Source: Methanobacteriota archaeon
GTDB taxonomy: Archaea; Halobacteriota; Bog-38; Methanoflorentales; Methanoflorentaceae
Direction: 5' to 3'
Length of the DNA stretch: 11,431 nt
NCBI GenBank assembly: GCA_028679495.1
Contig: JAJRBK010000159.1
Coordinates: 1 to 11,431 of the forward strand
Shown: positions 6,207 to 11,431 of the stretch, one piece after another
How the letters are laid out: each line of letters starts with the position of its first letter
How positions within the stretch are numbered: the first letter of the stretch is position 1
Notes under the pieces: model-generated
Seen by the model: the letters and a program-made list of their open reading frames with translations, nothing else
Told to the model about the DNA's origin: nothing
Databases searched by the model: none
Made by a program: the position numbers and the translations under genes

Positions 6207-7376
6207 ATGACGCGAGATTATTACGAAGTACTCGGAGTCAATCGAAATGCGACCGAAGCTGAGATAAAGAAGGCCTACCGGAAACTTGCGCTCAAGCACC
6301 ACCCCGACGTTTCCTCTAACAAAGCTGAGGCGGAAGAAAAATTCAAAGAGATCACCGAAGCCTATGAGGTACTCAGCAATCCAAGCAAACGCTCAACCTA
6401 CGACAGATTCGGCCAATCTGGCTCCCAGCAAGCGACGTCCGGGGCCGGGTTCGGCGATTTTGGCGGGTTTGGCAGCTTTTCTGATATTTTTGAAACATTT
6501 TTTGGTGGCGGCTTCGGCCAAAGCCCTTTTCAAGCCCAGAATAGAAGTAGAAGCCGCCCTTCCGGGCCACAACGAGGTCCTGACCTCGCTGCGGACGTAG
6601 AAGTAACGTTTGAAGATTCGATTTTTGGAACAGAACTGCAGTTAGGAATAGCCCGCTACGAACGCTGCGAGCATTGCGATGGACTAGGCGCCGAACCCGG
6701 CACCGAGGTTAAAGACTGCCCATCGTGCGGCGGGAAGGGTGAAATCCAGCGCTCACAGAGTATTTTTGGCGCCCAGGTTATCAGGATAGAAACATGTCCA
6801 GAGTGTAAGGGAGAGGGAAAAGTGTTCGAAACGGGCTGCAAACGTTGTGGCAGCACGGGGAGAGTGAGAATAACTAAAACGGTTCCAATTAAAGTGCCTC
6901 CTGGTGCCTATACGGGTCTACATATTAGAAAACCTGGGGAAGGATCAGCAGGCATCCGTGGTGGGCCGGCTGGTGACCTGATCGTAATGCTGCACGTTAG
7001 GCCACATGACGTCTTCAAGCGTGAAGGAGATGACATTTATTGTGATACTTCGATAAGCGTTGCTCGGGCGGCGTTAGGAGGGCAAATCGAAATACCCACG
7101 GTATATGGACCAACGAAGATAAGCGTCCCGGAAGGAACGCAAGGTGGCACGACGATACGCTTGAAGGATAAAGGGGCCCCCAGCGTTCACCGCCGTAGTC
7201 GAGGCGATCAGTACACGACGCTCATCGTCGAGGTTCCAAAAAACCTTTCCGATAGACAAAGAGAACTTTTTCAAGAACTCGCTTCCATCAATGGAGAACA
7301 CGTACCGAAGGCCAGTCGCAAATCTAAGGTGTTTAACACAATGAAAGACGTCTTTAGTGCAAATGATCACACCTAA
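6207..7376 (+). CDS. dnaJ: DnaJ (Hsp40) co-chaperone, type I
   Basis: DnaJ delivers unfolded clients to DnaK and triggers its ATPase. The 389-residue protein has every type I element: a J domain (about 4-68) with the essential HPD at 32-34, a Gly/Phe-rich stretch (about 77-105), and a zinc domain with four CxxCxGxG repeats starting at Cys154, Cys171, Cys197 and Cys211. A two-part substrate-binding C-terminal region with the usual GDLIVMLHVRPH and RGDQYTTLIVEVP segments follows. All eight zinc ligands are present. The start at ATG 6207 is 16 bases after dnaK; the ribosome site is weak (ACGGGA), which suggests translational coupling. The last 35 or so residues are basic and look lineage specific. 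Confidence 0.98.
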   Translation: MTRDYYEVLGVNRNATEAEIKKAYRKLALKHHPDVSSNKAEAEEKFKEITEAYEVLSNPSKRSTYDRFGQSGSQQATSGAGFGDFGGFGSFSDIFETFFGGGFGQSPFQAQNRSRSRPSGPQRGPDLAADVEVTFEDSIFGTELQLGIARYERCEHCDGLGAEPGTEVKDCPSCGGKGEIQRSQSIFGAQVIRIETCPECKGEGKVFETGCKRCGSTGRVRITKTVPIKVPPGAYTGLHIRKPGEGSAGIRGGPAGDLIVMLHVRPHDVFKREGDDIYCDTSISVARAALGGQIEIPTVYGPTKISVPEGTQGGTTIRLKDKGAPSVHRRSRGDQYTTLIVEVPKNLSDRQRELFQELASINGEHVPKASRKSKVFNTMKDVFSANDHT

Positions 7377-7390
7377 CGTGGATAGATGAG

Positions 7391-8194
7391 ATGCACCCTT
7401 TAGTGTTAAGCGACGAAACATTAGAGGCAATTGCCCAAAAGGTTAAGCACTTCATTGAAACGAGCGTACGTTTGGCAGGCGCTTCAGGGGTGGTCATCGC
7501 GTTAAGTGGCGGTGTCGACTCTTCCGTCGTGGCGTCATTAGCGCACGATGTAGTCGATACGCGAGCCCTTATTTTACCGGAAAAGCACATCACGCCAAAA
7601 GCAGATGTAGATGATGGGAAAATGATCGCGCAAACGTATGAGATGCCGTTCACGGTGCTCGTAATTGACCCCCTTGTTGAATGTTTCAAGGTTTTCGGAA
7701 AAGACGTAGCAACGTGGCAAACAAGCGAAAAGGTTTCAATCGCAGAGGCAAATCTTAAGGCCCGGGTGCGGATGGTCCTCGCCTACCTTGTAGCCAATTC
7801 AGAGCATCGGCTGGTTCTAGGAACAGGGAATAAGACGGAATTGCTTACCGGCTACTTCACTAAATGCGGTGATGGTGGTGTTGATGTTCTCCCAATCGGC
7901 GGCTTATATAAAACCCAAGTATTTCAGCTTGCGCGCTACTTAAATATCCCGGAGTCGATTGTTTCAAAAGCGCCCTCTGCTGGACTCTGGGTCGGGCAAA
8001 CCGACGAAGACGAGCTAGGGCTCTCTTATGAGCTCTTGGATAACCTTCTTTTCCACTTAATCGACAAAAAAAAGTCCGTGAAAGAAACAGCTGATCTTGT
8101 CGGCGTAGAAGTACGTCAGGTTGAGGATATTTGCAACAAGGTGCGCACCTCCAAACACAAACGGCACACCCCAAAGGTGGCAACCATCTGCTGA
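7391..8194 (+). CDS. nadE: NAD synthetase, ammonia-dependent
   Basis: NadE adenylates deamido-NAD (NaAD) with ATP and replaces the adenylate by ammonia to give NAD, the last step of NAD synthesis. The 267-residue protein is the short ammonia-using form, with no glutaminase domain. The PP-loop SGGVDSS is at 39-45, and GTGNKTELLTGYFTKCGDGG (144-163) provides the conserved substrate and pyrophosphate residues. PSAGLW (195-200) and QTDEDELG (203-210) match the NaAD-binding loop, and the C-terminal KRHTPKV is typical. ATG 7391 is 14 bases after dnaJ, with GTGGAT (7378-7383) as a modest ribosome site, so it probably shares the chaperone transcript. No functional link with the chaperones is obvious. 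Confidence 0.96.
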   Translation: MHPLVLSDETLEAIAQKVKHFIETSVRLAGASGVVIALSGGVDSSVVASLAHDVVDTRALILPEKHITPKADVDDGKMIAQTYEMPFTVLVIDPLVECFKVFGKDVATWQTSEKVSIAEANLKARVRMVLAYLVANSEHRLVLGTGNKTELLTGYFTKCGDGGVDVLPIGGLYKTQVFQLARYLNIPESIVSKAPSAGLWVGQTDEDELGLSYELLDNLLFHLIDKKKSVKETADLVGVEVRQVEDICNKVRTSKHKRHTPKVATIC

Positions 8195-8240
8195 CCCCGT
8201 TGTATTGCATTACATTCTTTTCCAAGCACGTCATAGGGCC
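8195..8240. other. 46-base spacer between convergent nadE and trm5
   Basis: Only a short T-rich patch (TTCTTTT, 8214-8220) is seen, which could end plus-strand transcription in the archaeal manner. There is no hairpin of note. The two transcripts probably overlap at their 3' ends. Confidence 0.3.
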
Positions 8241-9200
8241 TTAATCCCAGTTTGAGCCCGCTGCAACTCTTATGTCAAGAACGATAATGTACCGATGCGG
8301 AGCGTAGGACCGCACCTTTTTAAGTTGGAGACTGTCAATTGTTCTGCCACGCTGTTCAACCGCCTCTCTCACCCTTTCAGCAGCGTACGTAAACTCGTCC
8401 TCTGATCTTACGTCGTAGTAGTGTATGGTGCCCCCACCGTCATTGAGAACTGTGAGTGCTTCGCTGAGAAAGTCGAACGCAGCATGAGGCAGGTTCATGA
8501 TAACTCGATTCGCAACGTTTCGTGATTTCGGTGCCAAGCTTTTCGCATCGCCAACGTAAACAACCACGTTGTTTACGTGGTTTCGCGCAATGTTCTTTTT
8601 TAGATATTCCACAGCGATGGGATTTATCTCAAACGCGATAACCATGTTAACCTTCTTTGCGAGCATGATCGTAAAAGGACCAATGCCAGCAAACATGTCC
8701 ACTATGGTCTCGCTTGGGTCAGCCAAGCTTGCTATTCGGTGCCGCTCTGTCGCTAGTCGAGGACTAAAATAGACCTTAGAGACGTCGAGCGTAAATGAAA
8801 AACCGTACTCCCTATATACGGTGGTCGTCCGCTGTTCTCCGGCGATGAAAACAAGATCTTTGAGCCTGTATTGTCCTTGTACACCGCTAGCCGCAGCAAG
8901 AACGACTTTGACATCTTTTCGTGTCTCTAAAAGCTCTCTTGCCACTGCTTCATTGTCTGGTGTCCGATCAATAATAGCTATGTCGCCAATTACTTCATAA
9001 TTTAGACCAATCCTGGCGGAGCGCTGCCGTGAGACCGGCAGAACGTCGCACGTCTCTAGCTCAAATGAGGAAACGTCAACCCCGTCTTTTACAGGAATAT
9101 ATAAGCGATCGTTTGAAACAGCTATCTTGAATGCTTCATCTATTAAACCAAGGTCTTTGAGCCTTTTTCTCACTAACTCTCCTCTTTCTTTTGGCACCAC
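8241..9200 (-). CDS. trm5: tRNA (guanine(37)-N1)-methyltransferase Trm5
   Basis: Trm5 transfers a methyl group from S-adenosylmethionine to N1 of G37, next to the anticodon, which prevents +1 frameshifting. The product (319 residues from GTG 9200) has the archaeal Trm5b layout: a small N-terminal D1 domain, a linker domain with SYEV-like LNYEVIGDIAIIDR (66-79), VYFSPRL (143-149), the SAM-binding loop DMFAGIGPF (168-176), the acidic EINP (191-194), and the catalytic NLPHAAF (236-242), ending with SYAPHRYIIVLD. It resembles the Methanocaldococcus enzyme along its length. The annotated start leaves out upstream in-frame residues (KQCVV) that look like the normal first beta strand; a CTG at 9221-9219, with GGTGAG five bases before it, could be the real start. 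The gene is convergent with nadE and divergent from dphB. Confidence 0.95.
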   Translation of the reverse strand: MVPKERGELVRKRLKDLGLIDEAFKIAVSNDRLYIPVKDGVDVSSFELETCDVLPVSRQRSARIGLNYEVIGDIAIIDRTPDNEAVARELLETRKDVKVVLAAASGVQGQYRLKDLVFIAGEQRTTTVYREYGFSFTLDVSKVYFSPRLATERHRIASLADPSETIVDMFAGIGPFTIMLAKKVNMVIAFEINPIAVEYLKKNIARNHVNNVVVYVGDAKSLAPKSRNVANRVIMNLPHAAFDFLSEALTVLNDGGGTIHYYDVRSEDEFTYAAERVREAVEQRGRTIDSLQLKKVRSYAPHRYIIVLDIRVAAGSNWD

Positions 9201-9325
9201 AACGCACTGTTTTGTTGGCAGAAGTTCTCACCGCTTGCTGTAGGGTCACAAATGGTCTTATCTCTTTCTTGCTTCGAAAAGCAGGGTCATTTATTCAGCA
9301 CAAAAAAAATTAAGCAAGTCTTTTG

Positions 9326-9360
9326 GTGAGAAAAGGCTAATGTGCGTGAGAACAAGCTAC
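9326..9360 (+). repeat. pair of direct 14-base repeats spaced 20 bp, candidate operator upstream of dphB
   Basis: GTGAGAAAAGGCTA (9326-9339) and GTGAGAACAAGCTA (9346-9359) agree at 12 of 14 positions and begin exactly 20 bases apart, close to two helical turns. They end just upstream of the dphB TATA element at 9367-9375. This is the typical layout of a regulator binding the same face of DNA, but no regulator is known here. Confidence 0.4.
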
Positions 9361-9366
9361 TTGGCT

Positions 9367-9375
9367 GAATATATC
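9367..9375 (+). promoter_or_regulatory. TATA box of dphB, predicted leaderless transcript
   Basis: GAATATATC is centred about 24 bases before ATG 9395, the distance at which archaeal transcription starts. No Shine-Dalgarno sequence precedes the ATG. Both facts suggest a leaderless dphB mRNA. Confidence 0.5.
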
Positions 9376-9394
9376 TAGATACTCAGGCAGCTTC

Positions 9395-10171
9395 ATGTTA
9401 ACGTTTATAGGGCTTGGATTGTTTGATGAAGGTGATGTCTCCGTCAAAGGATTAAAGCTCATCAAAAATGCAGATGTAGTTTATGCTGAGTTCTACACGT
9501 CGAGGCTCGTCGGAAGTACTCTGAAGCGACTACAAGAATTCTATCAACGAGAGATTCACCTTCTTAGTAGGGAGGAAATCGAGCAAGCGCCAGAAAAGAG
9601 TCTTTTGCGAGACGCCCGAGATCGTGACGTCGTCTTTTTAACTGCGGGTGACGCGATGATTTCAACGACGCACGTTGATTTGCGAATTAGAGCGCACGAC
9701 CAAGGAATACAAACTCGACTTATTCACGGCGCCTCGATTGTGACAGCGGTATGTGGGCTAACCGGCCTTCAAAACTATCGCTTTGGCAAATCCGCAACAA
9801 TTTCATTTCCATACAAAGCAATCTCTGCTGCGCCCTATAACACAGTGATAACAAACTTGAGGAGTAATCTTCACACTTTACTCTTCTTAGATATACAAAA
9901 AGAGCTGATGTCTATCAATCAGGGAATAGAATTACTCATCCACAGTGAACACGAGAAAGGACGACATCAACTGGCTGCTTCGTTAGCCGTAGGCATCGCA
10001 CGTGCAGGCTCGTCATCGCCGGTGGTCAAAGCAGATACGTTAGGAAGACTTAAAGACTATGATTTTGGACCGCCGCTGCACGTGCTCGTGGTTCCCGCAT
10101 CATTACATTTTATGGAAGAAGAAGCGCTTGAAAGGTTCGCTGGTGCTCGTTATGTCAGACATCGAGATTAA
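9395..10171 (+). CDS. dphB: diphthine synthase (diphthamide biosynthesis methyltransferase)
   Basis: DphB (Dph5 in eukaryotes) uses S-adenosylmethionine to trimethylate the amino group of the 3-amino-3-carboxypropyl-histidine on elongation factor 2, giving diphthine. The 258-residue length is normal. Family signatures are TFIGLGLFDEGDVSVKGL (3-20), YAEFYTS (30-36), GDAMISTTH (85-93), HGASI (111-115) and GLQNYRFGK (124-132), with a C-terminal segment ending HVLVVPASLHFMEEEAL. The fold is that of the tetrapyrrole/cobalamin methyltransferase superfamily. The start ATG 9395 fits a leaderless transcript. Its last 20 bases overlap the DUF357 gene, and dph6, the next enzyme of the pathway, lies about 0.7 kb downstream on the same strand. 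Confidence 0.97.
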   Translation: MLTFIGLGLFDEGDVSVKGLKLIKNADVVYAEFYTSRLVGSTLKRLQEFYQREIHLLSREEIEQAPEKSLLRDARDRDVVFLTAGDAMISTTHVDLRIRAHDQGIQTRLIHGASIVTAVCGLTGLQNYRFGKSATISFPYKAISAAPYNTVITNLRSNLHTLLFLDIQKELMSINQGIELLIHSEHEKGRHQLAASLAVGIARAGSSSPVVKADTLGRLKDYDFGPPLHVLVVPASLHFMEEEALERFAGARYVRHRD

Positions 10172-10394
10172 AGTCACTCGATACGAGATGATGCTCCGAA
10201 CTGCGCTAGCTCGTGCCGAGATAGTTGAGGATCAGAAATACTCAAACGATTTTATGACAATGGCGCAATCCTACTACGAAGACGGCATACACTTTCAGAA
10301 GGTTGACGACTTGATAAACGCGCTTGTCTGCTTTAGTTACGGCCATGGTTGGCTTGATGCGGGCATAAGAGTGGGCGCGCTGAAAAGCAGATAA
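10152..10394 (+). CDS. DUF357 family small helical protein
   Basis: This 80-residue, mostly helical protein belongs to the archaeal DUF357 family, whose function I do not know. Recognisable features are the N-terminal amphipathic helix (TRYEMMLRTALARAEIV), YYEDGIHF in the middle and the conserved ALVCFSYGHGWLDAGIRVG near the C-terminus. ATG 10152 has GGTG (10142-10145) six bases upstream and lies inside the end of dphB in another frame, a 20-base overlap that implies coupled translation. The frame is open further upstream into dphB, but that extension is a shadow of dphB. The coupling suggests a role near diphthamide or translation factor biology, which is inference only. Confidence 0.87.
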   Translation: MSDIEIKVTRYEMMLRTALARAEIVEDQKYSNDFMTMAQSYYEDGIHFQKVDDLINALVCFSYGHGWLDAGIRVGALKSR

Positions 10395-10398
10395 TTAA

Positions 10399-10424
10399 CG
10401 CGCACGAAAAGCGCTGTATATTTT
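10399..10424 (+). terminator. weak hairpin and T-rich tract after DUF357 gene
   Basis: GCGC (10400-10403) can pair with GCGC (10411-10414) around a seven-base loop, followed by TGTATATTTTA. The stem is only four pairs, so termination here would depend mainly on the T-rich tract. A TATA-like element for the next gene follows, consistent with a unit boundary. Confidence 0.25.
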
Positions 10425-10434
10425 ATCTAAGATC

Positions 10435-10444
10435 ATTATAAAAA
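10435..10444 (+). promoter_or_regulatory. TATA box candidate for the DUF555 gene
   Basis: ATTATAAAAA lies about 50 bases before ATG 10491, predicting a start near 10464 and a leader of roughly 27 bases. It would let the DUF555-dph6 pair be transcribed separately from dphB. Confidence 0.4.
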
Positions 10445-10490
10445 TCTCGAGATGAAAATGTTAATTAACTTTGTTGACGAATAGCTTGAT

Positions 10491-10835
10491 ATGCCTGATT
10501 ATTTTGTCACGCTCGAGGCAGCGTGGTTAGTCAAGGACGTTAAGTCGGTAGACGATGCTATAGGCATAGCAATCTCTGAGGCAGGCAAGCGTTTGAATCC
10601 AAAACTCAGCAAAGTTGAAGTGGCCGTCGGCTCAATGCCCTGTCCTGCGTGCGGCGAGATATTTGACAGCGTTTATATGGTGGCTAACACCGCTCTCGTT
10701 GGGCTAATTTTTGAGATCAAGGTCCTAAACGCCGAGAACGAATCACATGCAGCGAAAATTGCAAAGTCCGTGATCGGTAAGGCTCTAACAGACGTACCAC
10801 TTAAGACAGTTGATGTTGTTCTTAAGGAGGACTAG
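10491..10835 (+). CDS. DUF555 / UPF0212 family protein
   Basis: The 114-residue product matches the UPF0212 (DUF555) family, which is conserved in methanogens and relatives and has no established function to my knowledge. It starts MPDYFVTLEAAWLV, a typical beginning of the family, and carries a CPAC motif (Cys51 and Cys54) that could bind zinc or be redox active if the protein dimerises. The rest alternates predicted strands and helices (KVEVAVGSMP, ALVGLIFEIKVLNA, LKTVDVVLKED). ATG 10491 has only a weak GAT upstream. It is followed after 34 bases by dph6 on the same strand, which makes co-transcription likely. A link to diphthamide synthesis is suggested only by position. Confidence 0.88.
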   Translation: MPDYFVTLEAAWLVKDVKSVDDAIGIAISEAGKRLNPKLSKVEVAVGSMPCPACGEIFDSVYMVANTALVGLIFEIKVLNAENESHAAKIAKSVIGKALTDVPLKTVDVVLKED

Positions 10836-10860
10836 GCAGTTTTCATTAGTCAATCAAGTT

Positions 10861-10864
10861 GGAG
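10861..10864 (+). promoter_or_regulatory. ribosome binding site of dph6
   Basis: GGAG five bases before ATG 10870 decides the start of dph6, whose first codons run directly into the PP-loop motif. Confidence 0.6.
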
Positions 10865-10869
10865 TTTGG

Positions 10870-11431
10870 ATGCGCTGGGCGGCATTGATTTCTGGCGGCA
10901 AAGACTCTATTTGTGCTCTCACGTATGCCACAGCCAAACATCGAGTTGAGTGCCTCGTGAACATTCAGGCTATCGAGGACTCCTACATGTTTCACGTACC
11001 TTGTGCACCCCTCTCTCGCCTTGTTTCACAGGCGGTAGGCATCCCATTAGTGTCTGGCGTCTCATCTTCGCATTCAGATGAGCTCACACTTTTACACGAT
11101 CTCTTACACGGTCTCAATATCGATGGACTTGTAGCAGGAACGATAGAATCCAACTACCAGATGAACCGACTTAAGGCGCTGTGTGATGAGTTGAGCTTGC
11201 AATTATGCGCACCGCTCTGGGGTAAAGGAACCGAAGGTTTACTGCGTGTGATGGCTCGATCGATGGATATTGTCATAGTCCAAGTCGCTGCGTATGGAAT
11301 GGACGAGTCGTGGCTCGGTAGGAAATTAGATAGTACTGCAGTCGATGCGCTCGTTGAACTTAATAAAAGATACGGCGTCCACATAATGGGAGAGGGAGGG
11401 GAGTATGAAACGCTCGTTCTTGATGCGTCCA
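10870..11431 (+). CDS. dph6: diphthine--ammonia ligase, 3' end beyond the window
   Basis: Dph6 catalyses the final step of diphthamide synthesis, ATP-dependent amidation of diphthine on elongation factor 2 with ammonia. The frame is open from ATG 10870 to the window edge, 187 codons; archaeal homologues are usually somewhat over 200 residues, so only the last few dozen are missing. It shows the N-type ATP pyrophosphatase PP-loop SGGKDS (8-13), the SYMFH segment (38-42) characteristic of the family, GLVAGTIESNYQMNR (86-100), and the signature GEGGEYETLVLDA (174-186). The start is fixed by GGAG upstream. It forms a probable unit with the DUF555 gene and lies near dphB, the preceding enzyme of the pathway. 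Confidence 0.95.
   Translation, partial: MRWAALISGGKDSICALTYATAKHRVECLVNIQAIEDSYMFHVPCAPLSRLVSQAVGIPLVSGVSSSHSDELTLLHDLLHGLNIDGLVAGTIESNYQMNRLKALCDELSLQLCAPLWGKGTEGLLRVMARSMDIVIVQVAAYGMDESWLGRKLDSTAVDALVELNKRYGVHIMGEGGEYETLVLDAS

Larger units (their letters stand above)
9201..9394. other. divergent intergenic region between trm5 and dphB
   Basis: This 194-base stretch contains no credible gene. It holds the possible N-terminal extension of trm5 (to 9221) with its GGTGAG site. It also has a hairpin at 9268-9285 that on the minus strand is closed by a TTCG tetraloop, two copies of GGGTCA (9243-9248 and 9284-9289), an A8 tract (9302-9309), a 20-bp-period direct repeat and the dphB TATA box. A convincing TATA box for trm5 was not found. 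Confidence 0.5.

Noticed and set aside
7860..8234. 124-codon minus-strand frame opposite nadE
   Set aside because: It lies wholly over well-conserved nadE codons and the convergent spacer, and its product (many Cys/Arg/His) matches no family.
10452..10484. Ten-residue open frame (MKMLINFVDE) before the DUF555 gene as a leader peptide
   Set aside because: It has no ribosome site and no repeated regulatory codons; such a short frame is expected by chance in AT-rich spacer.

Overview
The window looks like a chromosomal segment of a euryarchaeon, most likely a methanogen or a relative such as an uncultivated methane- or alkane-oxidising lineage. The support is an archaeal Trm5-type tRNA methyltransferase, two diphthamide genes (dphB and dph6), two small families found mainly in euryarchaea (DUF357 and DUF555/UPF0212), AT-rich archaeal TATA boxes, and Shine-Dalgarno sites that often use the GGTGAT part of the anti-SD complement. 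A bacterial-type DnaK system is present, as in many mesophilic euryarchaea. I cannot name the genus from sequence alone. No rRNA, tRNA, CRISPR array or insertion sequence was seen.

Left part (1-2400, minus strand): a two-gene operon encodes a BshC-like protein (putative cysteine ligase of bacillithiol-type thiol synthesis) followed, with an 8-base overlap, by a PIG-L/LmbE-family N-acetylglucosamine deacetylase that resembles BshB/MshB. Divergently from it, across a compact shared promoter region, lies a sugar-1-phosphate nucleotidylyltransferase fused to a left-handed beta-helix acyltransferase domain, an archaeal GlmU-like enzyme that could supply UDP-GlcNAc. Together these suggest synthesis of a low-molecular-weight amino-sugar/cysteine thiol in an archaeon. 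The glycosyltransferase step (BshA) is not visible and may lie outside the window.

Middle part (3646-8194, plus strand): a leader region holding a strong candidate multibranch RNA structure is followed by a tightly spaced run grpE-dnaK-dnaJ-nadE. The first three are the complete Hsp70 machine. nadE makes NAD from deamido-NAD and ammonia and is probably co-transcribed, or nearly so.

Right part (8241-11431): trm5 on the minus strand converges on nadE and is divergent from dphB. dphB overlaps a DUF357 gene, followed by a DUF555 gene and then dph6, which runs off the right edge. dphB and dph6 perform the last two steps of diphthamide synthesis on elongation factor 2, and trm5 makes m1G37 in tRNA, so this block is centred on translation accuracy. 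The dphB promoter region carries a 20-bp-period direct repeat that could be an operator.
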